Under the pieces are notes generated by a model. It did no database searches and had not been told where the DNA came from. It saw only the letters and a program-made list of their open reading frames with translations. The position numbers and the translations under genes were made by a program. A stretch of 64,000 bases of DNA, from contig CM020513.1 of assembly GCA_009823395.1 (NCBI GenBank), positions 2,597,501 to 2,661,500 on the forward strand, in the 5' to 3' direction. Origin of the DNA: Thamnaconus septentrionalis. Taxonomy: Eukaryota; Chordata; Actinopteri; Tetraodontiformes; Monacanthidae. Positions 18,801 through 32,600 of this stretch are shown in pieces; position 1 is the first letter of the stretch, and every line of letters begins with the position of its first letter.

Positions 18801-21709
18801 ACATTATTGAATAGGACCACAGGGGATCCTGTTCACGGTCACTCGTGTTGCTCGCCATCCGCCCGCATTTCTCAGCGACCTTTTTGTCTCCTTCAGGGAT
18901 CAAATGTCACGATGGCAAGCGGGTGGCAGGTGCCCCACCGAGGACCAGGCAGGCCTCTCTCCTGCACTCCCTGAACCCACCTGAGTGGGCGGCACGGAAG
19001 GCAGCGCGGGCCAGCAACAACAGGAAGGAGTTAAAGAAAGTGAAGGGACATCTGTCAGCGCCAGCAGGTGGCACCCCGGGGTCAAGCAGCAGGCTGCCGA
19101 GGTGTGAACTGAACAGATGCAGTTCACAGTGTTGATCTTTTAATTTTTTGGCCAATCGCAGATTATTTCATGTGGCAACAATCACAATTTTTTAACAGTT
19201 CCATTGCTGAGATTTCAAGCCAGTTTTTTGCAAATTCATCTGAAGGAATGAACTCCTATCTGTTACCGTACTGGCTCATCCTCAGCCAGTCTAGTCAATA
19301 TGACCGGACCAGTCAGGTGCTTTTAAAAGGAAAAAAAGGATGAGACTTATAGTATATAGTCAGGGTTTCTTTAATGACAAAAGTAGGGCGTTTGTGCAAG
19401 TCTATACACAAAAGTGACCGCTGTGTTGGCAGTTCGTACACCACTGGACAGCGTTTCTCATTGAAAACAAGAAGAGCAAATGGCTGAGGCACATTTGCAC
19501 CGTCAGAAAGCACAACAATGTGAACAACTCCCTGAAGTAGCAGTGATCAGATCTGACTGTGCTGTTTAGAAGGTGATGGACCGGCTCTTACAGTCACCTT
19601 TCAAATTCCCCTTCAAGACGAGCCCTCGGCTCTCCAGTCGTTTTCCTAAATCCTCTCCCTCATGTGGGGGTGTGAAACAAAAACCCTCAGTGGTGCCCTC
19701 TTTTTGTTTTGAACGTGTCTTTATTTCACGCAATCGAAGCTACAGCAGCTTTCTTGAAGTCGCAGAAGCCAGTGATCGATTCTGCAATGCTTGTTTTATT
19801 GATCAAGTGCGCGCCAGAGCACTTGAGCCCTGCCAGAGGCTTCACACTTTCATACTGCGTTGATCTCCGCGTCACCCTGATAACAGCTTTGCCTGTCGTG
19901 TTTCCAGGAAGGACAAGAAGAAACCGCAGCAGGATATTTCCTCACCCGAGGCTGAGCCCTACTACGCCGACGTTATAATCAGACTTGGGTACGACACTCT
20001 GCCCCCCCGTCCCCTTTTTTTTTTTGTTCTGAATGTCTAGAAACCAATATTATGTCGTTCTCACCCTGACTCTCGCAGGACAGGACTGCATCCCTTTGCC
20101 CCAGAGTGGCAGCCCCCCCCTCTGGAACGCGCCCCACCTCCTTCACACCCACCGTCCCAGTCACGCTGTGCCCCATCCTGCTGCGAGCCGCCCTGCTGGG
20201 GGAGGCGGGACGCAGGCGGTGCTACTGTAGCGCCGCGCACATGCCGGAGGTGATGGACCTGGAGTACGACACCTTCATCACGGGCCAGCCCCCGCACAGC
20301 CAACAGATCCTGGTGGTGTGTGTGACTCGGATGCCGCAGCACAGCGACGAGATGACGGAGCCCGAGGAGGAAGTGCTGGATCAGCTGTACAGGAGCAGGA
20401 ACAGGAACAGAACCGCACCGTGCACTCAGGTGTGAGGAGAGCAGAATTAAATTAATTAATTAGAATTAGAATTAATTAGAATGAATTAGACTGAATTAGA
20501 ACTTCCATCTCAAGTAGGTTGCAAAATTGACTTGTCATCCACTGTCTTGTGCAGGCTGTGAATCACTGCTTTGTCATAAAAATCCAAGTTTAGATGGTGA
20601 AAATGTCAGTTAAATGTGCAGAAATTGCAGCTGTGCATTTAAAAAAATAAACAGCATAAACACATATATAAGCCGGATGTTGTACAGAACATCTTTTTAG
20701 AAACCCTGTGTTGTTGTTATTTTATGCAGTGCCAGATGGATTCATTTCGCCTGGTGAAGTACAAGATGTCTTATGGGAGGGCCAGCTGCAGAGCACCAAA
20801 CATGCTGCTGCGGAAGCGTCATAACGCTGCACCCGGGATGGTTGTGGTCAGTAAGAAAAAAAAAAAAAGAAATCACTGCAGGCTTTGCCAAAAGGCTGCA
20901 GATTCTCCTTTTGCCGCATGCTCTCCCTGGTACCACTGGGTGGCAGCAGCAGCATCAGCAGCAACAGCAGGCCTTCCCTCAAGGAGAAGAAGGGATAGAA
21001 TGGGAAGATGGGGGTTAAAGTTCAGCCCAGATAACTGTTGTAAAAGCACAGCTGGCTGCCTAAATTGAAGAGGCCGTTAATCTTTATACTGTGAAATGAA
21101 CAACACATGTGGTAATAACGCTGAAAATTACTGTACAGAAGTGACACATTCGCACAATTGAATATTTTAGGACAGCACTTCCTGCTTGCAGTGTGAAATG
21201 TTGTGTGCACATACTGACGATTCTTTTATTAGAACATCTTAAAAAATAACCCAAAACAGATACAATTGATGTTAAAGAAGATGTGAAAGATGGTGAGATA
21301 TGTACAAGGTGACTCTTGATGTTTCTATGATCTTCATTGTTTGGTACGTTCAGATGTACATGGGAGGGACGCTGCTGTTCATCGGCTATGCATTCAGCGC
21401 TCCCAGCTGCTCGGAGAAGGACCTTCAGAAGCAAATCTCCAGAATTAGAGTGGACTACAGATTAGGCGTGAGCCTCCCGTCAGACTACAAGTTCTGGTAC
21501 TGCACCACTCTTACCGAGGCTGAAACTTCAGTCATTACACCAATAACCAAAGTCACGGATCACTTCACATCGTAAACAAAAACAAAAATCAAACTTATAA
21601 TTTTTCTTAAATACCCCTTTTGCTGATTAATTTGATTTCATCCACGATTTGCCTTCTTCCCTGCAGTGAAACAGCGACCGCCAGTGCAGCCACATGTGCA
21701 CACAGCTGA
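14454..21709 (+). CDS. C3orf20-like protein with FAM194 domain
   Basis: Function is unknown. My exon model: 14454-14516, 14592-14677, 14786-15234, 15962-16006, 16112-16211, 16427-16639, 16844-16987, 17351-17471, 17724-17849, 17942-18016, 18487-18652, 18897-19101, 19908-19988, 20079-20429, 20730-20846, 21354-21571 and 21667-21709. All phases join except in exon 14, where an 8-C run at 20113-20120 needs one more base to join two well-supported frames; with it the protein has about 867 residues, near the roughly 900 of human C3orf20. The N-terminal third is charged and probably disordered. A FAM194-type domain lies at about residues 315-450 (YYPSGYIAV, AFGHGTVTQ, GIITEEWSWR). A conserved C-terminal part follows (LDQLYRSR, MYMGGTLLFIGYAFSAP, SLPSDYKF). 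If the last intron is retained the stop is TAA at 21573-21575. ERICH6-type paralogues are the alternative; the C-terminus and the neighbouring FGD gene favour C3orf20. Confidence 0.72.
15835..15875. repeat. Poly(A) tract in an intron of the C3orf20-like gene
   Basis: About 32 consecutive A residues near 15843-15874. It may be the tail of an old retrotransposed copy, but no SINE or LINE body was recognised directly upstream. Confidence 0.85.
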
Positions 21710-21787
21710 AAGATTTTGCACAAAAAGGAGGAGAAGACATGATTTTGACCAGTGAAGAAAATGCTGCCGATATGATGCTGCTATGTC

Positions 21788-21854
21788 AATAAATTAAGAT
21801 TTAAGGCACTGGGTTCCAAAGATATTTTTTAAATGTGTATTTATTTTCAATAAA
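21788..21854 (+). other. Polyadenylation signals of the C3orf20-like gene
   Basis: Two AATAAA hexamers at 21788-21793 and 21849-21854 lie 80-145 bases after the stop codon on the coding strand, in AT-rich sequence. They are the likely 3' ends of the C3orf20-like transcript. Confidence 0.6.
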
Positions 21855-22489
21855 ACACAAAACTATCCAGAGTAATTGTCTGATTTTGTAGTATTTCTTT
21901 CATGTACAGGGAAAAAGTCACACTCATAACAAAACCTTTTTTTTACTTACATTGCAGACGTGTGTCGTCCCTCCGTAAACCGATCTAAACCCAAAATGAA
22001 CATAAGTTTGTGTGTATATATATATAGCTTTAAAATGATATATAGTATTAAAAACAAATGATCAAACTGCAGTCTTTAAATTTCGTTCTGAAGCTCTTCC
22101 TGTATGCTTGACTATTTAGATAACCGTCAGTCACAGTGTGGTGACAGAGCGCCTCCATGAAATTCATATTTTTACTTCCTCAACCACTCACAGCGTAAAG
22201 CATCAGCTGCCAATGACTTTCTTTATATTCCTGTCTGCTGAGTCACCAGACCACAGCTAATATTAAACCTGATGATGATGATGGACGTGGAAAGATATGT
22301 GACTTAAACAAAAAAGTTGTCAGTATCATGATGACCAATCACTCAGAAACGCTGGTCAGATCTGGGTGCAAGCTTGCAGTTTCTGTTCTCTTGGAACACT
22401 TTCTCACTCCCAACAAACTTGCTTCACGTTTGCTTCGGCAATTATTTTTTTTTGTTTGTTTGACTCTTCGTGGCTCTCGGGGACCCCTA

Positions 22490-22752
22490 GTGGTTGGCTG
22501 GGGAAATACAAAAAGGAAGCTCTACGGCACGGTATGACTGGAGCGACTCCAGTGGCAGCGATCGGAGCACCGACAAGCAGCCGCACGTTTCTCCGACAAA
22601 GTCGACAAAAATGGAGTTTTCTGTCTGATGATTCATATTTTGATGGACGGGATATATTTTTGCTTTCTTCGCAATGCATCCGGACACTGAGAAGAGTTTT
22701 ATTTCCGCTGCAACGATTTGAACGAACTGAATGAACGAAGTTGTGTGAAGCG
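22490..22752 (+). promoter_or_regulatory. fgd6: Probable 5' UTR and promoter of fgd6
   Basis: This segment leads directly into the short first coding exon, which ends with the strong donor GTAAGT at 22769. It contains GACCCCTAGTGGTTGGC near 22485, a CTCF-like word. The transcription start cannot be fixed from sequence alone. The stretch 21855-22490 between the C3orf20-like poly(A) signal and this point shows nothing coding. Confidence 0.45.
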
Positions 22753-25700
22753 ATGATGAGGTCAACAGGTAAGTGCTCATAAACGAGCCACTCGTGTGTC
22801 ATTCTGGACAAAGGTCCGGTCGAGTATTACCGGCAGGCATTTGTAAATAAACAACCTTTCGGCGAGACAGTTGTTTCATAAAGTTTGTTTCGAAAGCAAA
22901 ACGTTTGTTATGTGACACACAGGGAGAACTAATGCAGCATCGTAGTCGACCAAAAGTTCTTATGAAGATGTTTTAAAAGTTGGATGAAAACATTTGACTG
23001 CGGTAAAGCTGAAAATACAAGAACTTAAAGCGATCAACATATCAATAACATCTGAGTATGAAAAATTGGAATAATTATATATATAAATCACTTGTCAGAA
23101 TGTTGCTTTTGGAAAACAGCATTTGAAATCTGTCTCACTTTTTCCTTCAAATTGTAGCTTAGCGGTGTCAATTTTTCTTTTGGTTGACTTGTATTAAGAA
23201 ATTTTCTCTTGGTTGACTTGTATTAAGTGTCCAACTGTATGTTGGTCAAATGTGCTCATCTCATTCTGAGATGAGCTGCTTTTGTCAATCAGGAAGTTCT
23301 TCCCACCCCCAGCACCTATTTTGGCCAGATGTGCTAGTTTTTCAGAGCACCTCTGCAACCGCCTGCACCCCTTCCTCTAATTTGGTTCCCCACTTCCCAT
23401 CTGTTCCTCCTCGTCCTCCTCTTCCTCAGCCTGATGACATAAGCCATTAGCCAGATTATCGTGTTGCTGTATGGGGTAGCAATCAAAACCCCCTCCCCGG
23501 ATGATATTTGAACTTCCTGCAGTGTCTCGGAGCTTTACAGCAGCTTTTACAACCTACAGTGATTCGATGCGGATCAGTGTAATATTTTGGTAACATCTGC
23601 CAGATCAGAAAAGTCATTTAATATAGCATCTGGATATTTAAAATCAGCGTTGCATTAAAAAAAAAATCCTGTCCTTAATCTAGTGGTGGTGTCTGATTTG
23701 AAGCTTATGTGATTAAAAAATAAAGACTTCTCTCTCTCTTTTTTTCGCTCACCTCAGGAATGCATAAGCCACCTATTCCGCCCAAACCCACCCTGGTCCA
23801 GCAGCACCAGAGGTCCGAGTTTTCCCCCGGTACTCCCAGAAGAGAAGGCCTCCTGCTCCCGTCTCCCGGCACCCCGAGGAGAACCAAACCACAGCTGGCG
23901 CCCAAGCCGTGCCTCTCCAAACTCAACTCCTCTCCCGAATTGAAAGCTTTCGCTCCGAGGAGCCAAATACCTCAGCGGACCGACGTGTCCAACTCCCAGA
24001 GGGATGTACAGCAGGAAAACAGCAAAAAGCCAAACTGGGATTACATCATCCCCATCTGCCTGTGCAGCAAGGAGAACTGCACGTGCATCAAGAACACAAA
24101 CAAACTTGAGAAAGACTTGAAAAGTGGGTCCGGCCGGGTGGCTGTGGCCAGGGGCAGTGAGAGAATAATGACAAACGGCCACGTGGCCAATCACAGAGGA
24201 CTTCAGCAGACGCCGACAGCGGACAGGAACCTCAACAGCAGCAAGTCGCCCGCCAGGCCGCGTGTTCCTCATCGAACGTGGAGCGACGAGGCCAACGGGA
24301 ACCTCATCGTCCAGGGCGAACTGGGGGGAAGAACCAAGGATGAGGGGGAGGGGCAGGAGGAGCAGAAGACCAGGAGGAAACCCGCCCCTGTCCCGCTGCC
24401 ACGGAAACCCAGGACGGCCGCGCTGACCGGCCAGGAAAAGGTGGAGGAGGACGGGGAAGAGATTAGGAGCCAGGAAAGCACAGACACGCACGTCAACGAG
24501 GTGAAGGTACCAGTGGAGGGGAAGAGCAACTCGTCACCTGCTGCTGGGCGAGACCCTCCGCCCAGGAAGAGGCCTTTCCTGCCCACACCTGAGAGGGCTG
24601 CGACCTCTGCTGCTCTCTGGAGCCTCCCAAAGGATGAGGAGGAGGAGGATCTGAGCTGGGACAGCAGCAGCCATGAGATGGACTTGTCCCTGGACAAGGA
24701 GGATGAGACGGTGGAGGAGGAGGAGGAGGAGGTGAAGGAGGCGGAGCAGCATGAGGAGGCCATGTACGCCGACTTCACCAGCAGCCTGGTGGAGACGGCG
24801 GAGCTCAGCCGACCTTCTCCAGAGGACCTGAAGGTTAAAGTGACGCCCAAGAAGCCTCAGAGGAAGCGCAGCCCGATGGCGGCGTGGAGGCAGCGCAGCG
24901 AAGACAAACCCAGCGATGGGACTCCGAGCCGGGCGACCAAGGAGCCGTCTCGCCTCCTGGCGGAGAAACCGTCCAAGATCCTCGCTGCAGCCGTCAAGCC
25001 GCGGAAACCCAGCCTGGGCAAGCAGAGGGCCAAGTCCTTCTCCAGCGCCGACCTGGTCTGCTCTGAGGGCCAGAGGAGGAGCTCCTTCCGCAGGCTGCTG
25101 GACTTGAAGCTGAAGATGCTGCCCAAGCTCGTGGTCAAAGGAAGCCCAGGTGGCGGCAGCGTCGGAGGCGGTGCCGAGCAGAGCGTAGACGGACCCCCGC
25201 TGAGTGAGCAGTTCAACGTGGGCCGGGACTTGCCCCGCCCCCTGATCGGAGTGGAGCAGAGTGTGGATGGAGATGAGAGGCCACCTGGAGATGATGCGGA
25301 CGTCTACTATGAGAACATCCCGTACTACGAGGAGATAGCCGACTACATCAACGTGGACGTGGGCTCGGCCGGGTCAACGTCTCACCTGCGGCCCGGCCCG
25401 GACTGGCCCGGCCTGATATACGACGACGAGGGCATCTATGAGGAGCAGGAGCCGTACATGTCCTTCCAGAAACCTGCCGAGCAGCAGCCGGCAGAGCACG
25501 ACAGGTACCTGAAGTCTTCACATCCTGCTTTTATCTGTTCAAGGGCCATAATTACGCACTTTACTGCCCCGAGGAGAGTCCTCAAACGCCCCCTGAGGAT
25601 GCGCCGAAACAGGAGCCGCATGTGTCACTGTGGTCTTGATTCCTGTCGGGGGGGTTTGACGGGTGCGCTGATACGCATCCCTGCACATCCTGTCAGTCAC

Positions 25701-26544
25701 TGACGGATTGTGTTCAGGCTGACAATAAGCAAACAACTATCGACACTAACATGATGTATCCGCATCAGGACAAAGACTCTTTGTGTGTAACTATTTTTCT
25801 TCTTGAAGAAATAAGATCATCAAGATTTAAACATAGAAAATATGGTAGTGGTGTGTGTGTGTGTGTGTTTGTGTGTGTGTTTGTGTGTGTGTGTATTTAT
25901 TACTTTTTACTTGTTTATTCCAGTTTATAATTTTAGAACAGTAAGGTTTACAATAATTCTTGATTCCAGTCAATTCAAAATAAATAGACAACTTAACGCA
26001 AGATAAAAAACATTTTTTAAGCAGCCAGCAGCCCTAAACCTGTGTAAACAAATACAAGTTCAAAAGTCAACATAACGGCAAAATAAATTCAAATAATTTT
26101 TAAAAAGCGACAAGAAAATTGCGGTGGGATGTTTCCCAGCGCAATTCCACACTACTTCTGAACATTTTCCAAAAAAAAAACAACAAAAAAAACCAAACAA
26201 CTGGAATGCTCCTTTTTCCCGCTCTGTTAAGCTCCTTGGTATGTTTGTTTGCCGCACGCCGTGCCCCGGGTCACCTGCTAGCAGAAGTCATTGGGGAAAA
26301 CAGGATTACGGTTTGTGTAACTGTATGTGAAACGCAAGGCTTAGTGTGTCAGCCCTGTGCTCGCTCCGGGCGGCGCAGTGGCTCACATGTTCAAGAACAC
26401 GCTGAGCGGCTCACGGCAGCAGAGGTTGAAAGCTGCAGGCTACAGCTGCCCCCTCCCCCGCTGGGAAATAAAGAATTTGACATATTCCATAAAAAATATC
26501 TGCATGCATGCAGTGATTTTTTTCCTGACTGCTACAAAGTGATG

Positions 26545-26631
<87 letters not shown>

Positions 26632-29600
26632 CCAAACAGCTGCAGCAACGACGATCAGCATGTCTTGTTTTTCCACCTCTGCCCAGTTCTCCTCTTCCTA
26701 AGTGCTCTTTCTGTACGACTCCCACTAGATCAGTGCAGGAAATGATCTCATGCCGCCGGTGTCACCCCCTCCGCCCCCGTCCTCAGGAGGTGCTGACACA
26801 GGTGTTTTTATTCCGAACCTCATCTCCTCCATAGATAGTGGCCACTTCCTCATATTTTTATTCATTTCAGCCACTTTTTCTGGAGAAGTTTGGATGTTTT
26901 CTTTTTTTGTTGTTGCTGCATTTACACACTTCTTTGCACCTTTGCGCCAGAAATATGTGTTGCGTTGTTAAGTTGTGTTCGTACTCCAACCTCAACTGTG
27001 ATCTCTTGTTCCTTCCCTGACGCGCAGGGACTCAGTGGACGAGGAGGTGGTCCACCCTGATAACAGCCTGTCGGACGACACCGTCCTGGCCAGCAGCTCG
27101 GACGAGGAGGAGGAGGAGGACGACGACAGCAGCTCGCTCTCCAGCAAAGGGGACGGCGAGAGGCCGGAGGAGAGTCTGGTGAGAGTGGTTGACCTTTTGT
27201 GGTATTTGCCACCCGTCGTGTCGGCAGCGGCCTCCGACCTGAAGCTTGCTTTACACCCTCCAAAACAGAAACAGAGCGAGCAGCAGAAGAAGAAGAGCAA
27301 GATTCAGCACATTGCCACTGAAATCATGAGCTCGGAGGGCGTGTAAGTGCCTTTTGGATGGATGGAGGGATGGAAAGAAGGTGTGGATGGAGAGATATGG
27401 ATGGATGGATGGAGGGATGGATAGAAGGTGTGGATGGAGAGATATGGATGGATGGATGGATGGAGGGATGGATAGATATGGATAGATGGATGGATGGATG
27501 GATGGAGGGATGGATGGATGGAGGGATGGATAGAGTAAAGCCAAATTTTTATCATCAGTGAAGGAGAAGAAAACGGGTCTGAAATGTCTCTTTGATCTTC
27601 CCCCCTCAGGTTCGTTGATGTCCTGAAGTTGCTCCATGTCGTAAGTACCCCTCCCTCACCCCCCCACCTCCCCCACCCCAACCCCCACCGCCCAACCAGT
27701 TCCCGAAATACTCTGTCGACGCTCCGGGTCTGCGTGCGTGTTGTGCACAGTAGTAGATTCCGCCCTCCTCTGTCTGAGCCCCGCGCCTGCGCCTCATTAA
27801 GGCAACCACCGGGTGTGGGTGGGGGGCACAGCGTGTGGCCTGTGGATGCTGCATGTAGACGAGGCTCCCCTCGGTCTGGCTGTGATCTGAGAGGATCACC
27901 GCGATGCGCTCAGCTGGAGTCACAAGCTGGTGGCGCCGTCAGGAATTTAATCTGGAACGGATCAAAAGCCCCGTTTGATACAGTTGTCGTTGTTGCATTC
28001 AGCCCAACGTGGTGGAGGCATCAGTATTTATGTCGCCCTAATACGACTCAGCCAAAGTGATTGGACACAGTCCTGCTGTTTGACTGCGTGACGATCATTT
28101 GAAACGCATAAATGTCGATAAACACAACTTTAACGGCAAAGCTTCTAAAGTAACAAACCGGTCGGCTCGTTAAGGAACATCGCAGCTCAGCGCATGGAGG
28201 CATTAACGATGTCATACTGCAGTGTCATGTGACTGCCGGGTAGAACAGTGACATTTCCAAAGCTGTGGTTGGAATGCGAAAACGTTCGCAATCGTCAGCA
28301 ATCATTCAAATATGAGGAAAACCACACATCAGCTGATCCTTCGTACAAGGAAGTCGGCTGCTTCTGACAAAGAAATGGACAGGAGACGACTCAAGGCGTC
28401 ACTTCTTGAATGATGTTGGTCCTTTTTTGTGGGGTCTTTGTGGAAGTTTGTTTTAGTGGTCATCGACAACTTCAGCTTCCCACCAAGGAGGCAACAGGCA
28501 TCACAGGAGTAGTGCGCAACTTCCTGAAAAGGCCCCACATTGTGCAAAAAGTCACTTTAGCAGACTTTAGAATGAGAAAAAGTCTCATCCCTCACTTCCT
28601 CAGTTTGCTCTACTTGTCAGAAGGGCTGTGTGGAAACATCAGGAAAAAAATTCAAGAGGCAGTTGTAGCACCAGGCTGTAAACAGAGGGCTAAGTTGAAA
28701 AGATGTGCTGTTTTGTGAAGATGTTTGGTGGCATTCTTTTCAGATGATTAATCTGGCTGGGCTGCTCGGCAGGAAAAATAACATTTGGTTTTTAAACTGC
28801 AGAACATCTCCCTGAAACTGTTGGCTAATGCACGAAAAACCTAATTTTTTCCTCACTGCACTTGAAATGCAAAGGTTTTTGCAGACGCAGCTCGGCGGTC
28901 AGAACCTTTTTTTTTTTTTTTTTTTACATCACAATTAAAACCAGCATTGCATTGCCAGGTTATTTTCCTACTTCTCCATTATTTTTTTTGTCCTTTATTT
29001 TTAAGCGAGCAACAAGGGGGTGCAATCATCATGTGCGCTGATGTTCGGCCAGACAAATCCAGATTGTAGTAAGAGTTGAGTCACACAGAGTGACTCCTCT
29101 GCGGAGCACAGACAGGATGTGCTCGTGTCTCCGCAGAGCGTGGAGGAATGAGCCGCTGTAATGAGAAACAGTCACGCCTTGGTGACTTCCATCAGTTGCC
29201 CCCTTTTGCATTGTCCCCCAGCCCCTTTGTCGAAGCATGACAACTTTAATTTGTGTGTGTTTGTTTCCCCCCGGGGTTCAAATTCCAGCCGTACGCTGTC
29301 AGTTGGCATTGGGTGCATTCCTTGTTGGATAAAAACAGAATATCTTGAAAAGCTCAACTTCCCAGAAACAGAAGGCCTTGATAAAATCACGGAACACTTT
29401 AAAAATAATCCCTCGACATGAAGTAAATGGCCTCATTGCCCCACCAGTCCTCCGTTTACATATACACATATATTTTCAATCCCTTCCAAATCCATCCCTC
29501 ATTGTCCCCCTTCCACACGATCAGCACTTTGAGTCAGAAGACATCACACACGCTAACCACAGGAAGGCTCCATACTGGTCTGTAAGCACTTTTATTTTAT

Positions 29601-32600
29601 TGCCATGTGTCCCCATAAAATATAGCAAAACCCCCCCAGAAAACCTTCCACCTCATCAGAAACAGGGGGGAAGAAAGTGCACGCTTGAGCCTCCCTTTCT
29701 GGGAACATGAGAATGTGCTTAATGCGAGTCAGGCGTTTGTGTGTGTGTTCCGGTCATGGCTCAGCAGTATTTCAGTTCAGGTCGAGATCCATCCCAATGG
29801 TTCCCCCGTGTCCCTTTTCATCAGCATGGTTCTCTGTCCCTGCAGGACTTCCGCGGCGCTGTGTCCGGAGCGTCTCGTCAGAACGGGAAGCCTGTGATCG
29901 AGGAGCGTCTCCTCAACCAGATCCTCTACTACCTGCCGCAGCTCTACGAGCTCAACCAGGACCTGCTGCGAGAGCTGAAGCAGAGAGTGGCCAAATGGTA
30001 ACATGACTGACTGTCTCCACCCTGTTTTTAGCTCAGTGAATCTGTGAATCTGTGAGTCAGTGAATCAGCCGCTGATCGATTTGAGTGAATTGTGCAGAAA
30101 ATCCTTTTCTCCTTCCGCTTGCTTCTCTTTTTCACAAGGTGTGCGCTTAAAAACAGGGTTCTGGCAATCAGCTCTTTGTGATGTCACATGGGGCACTTCT
30201 TCCTGAGACCACTTGGTCTGTGTCCCCTTCAAAACATGCTGAAGGTCAAAGCATCAGTTCTAGCAAGAAGCTAAGCAAACACTGGGCTAAATATGATGTT
30301 TCCTGGTGATTTTTTTGTGTTTTTTTTTTTTAATTTTTAACTTTTTAAAATTACAACTTGACACTAGCCAGGTCGTTCACAAAAACATTGTAAATACAGG
30401 AATGCGACTGGGCTTCACAAACTGGGTCAGATGCTGTGACTCAGGACTTGTTGTTCAACTCCCATGGCGAGCGTCACCCAGACAGTCCAAGCGGCTGCCA
30501 TGCGAAAAAGCAGAAAAGGGAGGGGTTTCTCCAAAACAGTGTGCAGGAAGTATCCTGGAACTCAACTGTGTTGACGTTAATCCCACCACCTCCTCAGACC
30601 ACCTCATGGATGCTTTACTGTTCAAACATTAGGAAGGTGCAACTAAAAGCGTCAGGTTTAGCTGGATACCAACACCCAGTGTGTTCTCTGTCAACACAGG
30701 GCTAAATAGGTTGTTGATAGAAATCAGTGTTGTGTTCTTTTGGACAAGAGATCGTGCAAAGCTGAGCTCCAGCAGAGTCTTGAAAATGACATGTACGTTG
30801 GTCAACCAGGCTGTCGACTGCCTTATTTTTCTGTGATATACTGTCTAAACTTCCCTACTTCAAAATACGTGAACAGTGATGGAACCCCACGAAGCTGTTT
30901 GAGTGAATCCCTGATCGCGTGAAGGCATTTTCACAGAATGCATCCAACTGTTCTCTGTGTGCAGGGACGAGAACGCCCAGCTGGCAGACATCTTCCTGAA
31001 GAAAGGTCCCTATCTGAAGATGTATTCCACGTACGTCCGCGAGTTCGACAAGAATGTCGCCCTACTGGAAGAGCAAAGCAAGAAAAACCCGGCGTTCGGC
31101 GCGGTGGTGCGGGAATTTGAGGTAATGCGACTCGCTCGACCTGTTTTCTCTGTGCGCAGGGAGGGAGGCGTGGCCTTTGCGGTGGCCGAAGTTTCATTGT
31201 TTATTCAAGGTCCGAGGATGCTTTTGTTGTCTGACTTTACTCCTCCTCTGTGTCCCCAGGCCAGTCCTCTCTGTGCCAACCTGGCGCTGAAGCATTACCT
31301 GCTGAAGCCCGTCCAGAGAATTCCTCAGTACCAGCTGCTGCTCACAGGTACAGCCACAGAAAAAGAAACCAAACACACACTTCATGTGAGGAAGTCCGAG
31401 TCAGCCTGGTTGCAGCGGGAGCGGCAACTTGGCTCCAGTGGCCCGATGCAGACTCACTGTCGCCCCCTGGTGTCCAAAATAAATTCTGAAAACACTTCGG
31501 AACTCCTCGTCTGCGTCTTTAACCGGGAGGTATAATGAGGTTTTTGAAGTTCAGCCCAAATCAGATTTGGTGATGTAATAAGAGCTTGAACATGAGTGAG
31601 CTTTGGTGCGTTCATGATCCTAATGGATCAGCGGCGATCCCTCAGAACCAGAATGTGAAGAATGTTTGTCACAGCGCCCTTGTGTAATTGCGTTATGCAA
31701 GCACTTGCACATTTTTTTTTTTTATGGGGGATGTTAATTTCAGATTAGGTTCCTGGAATTTACAGCCACACGCTGAGCCCTTGTAACCCAGTGCACGCCG
31801 CAGCTTACACTTTATTTTTAATGTGTGTGTGAAATCTGGTTTACAGACTATCTGAAAAACCTCTCAGAAGACTCGGCCGATTACAAGGACACACAAGGTA
31901 AAGTGATGGCCTTTGTTTTGTGCCTCAAGATATCTCTCCAACCTTTATGCCTTCCATGGAATAATGGGACTGTTTGTTTGTTTTTTTTTACTCAGATGCC
32001 CTCGCAATAGTGAAGGAAGTGGCCAATCATGCCAATGACATCATGAAACAAGGGGTAAGTGCCTGCATGGAAATCAGTTCTGCTTTGCTCATCATGCACG
32101 TTGCTCATGTCCACCCGTGCTTTTCTTTTCAATTTCTCAGGATAACTTCCAGAAATTGATCCAGGTGCAGTGCCGCCTCATTGGGAACCATGAAATAGTC
32201 CAGCCTGGCCGGGTAAGACGGGTCCAAGTCCAAAACGATGACAGTAAATTCAACAATCATTTTAAAGAGAGCAGCAGTTGATGCAGATCAGATGTGGCCA
32301 GAAGTCCTGTTTGAACCGTTACATCTTGTCAAAGCTAGCAAGATGTATCAAAGACATGCATATGTATCCCATATATGCATCCATTCCATGTCAACATATC
32401 ATCATTTAATATTTACGTATGTGAAGTGAAGTCAGTGTATGTGGACAGAACCTACCATTGTGTCTCCCAGCCCACAAATTGTCCCTGTTGTAATAATAAT
32501 AATAGATATATTATTAGACTGATCTGTAAGTAAATGCATGGCAGTGGTTCAATGTCAGGGAGACGCCTTCAAACTGAAAAGAAAAGACAAAAAAAATCAT

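Noticed and set aside
23754..24491. Long minus-strand frame over fgd6 exon 2
   Set aside because: It mirrors the proline- and acid-rich coding exon of fgd6, and has no recognisable domain.
24534..24752. Leucine-rich minus-strand frame that looks like a membrane segment
   Set aside because: It is the complement of the GAGGAGGAG-rich acidic part of fgd6 exon 2.
27251..27681. Minus-strand Pro-Ser-Ile-His repeat frames
   Set aside because: They arise from the TGGA tetranucleotide array in an fgd6 intron.
28039..28050. TAATACGACTCA, identical to the start of the T7 phage promoter
   Set aside because: The match stops after 12 bases and the sequence is in a fish intron. Chance is sufficient; there is no vector sequence around it.
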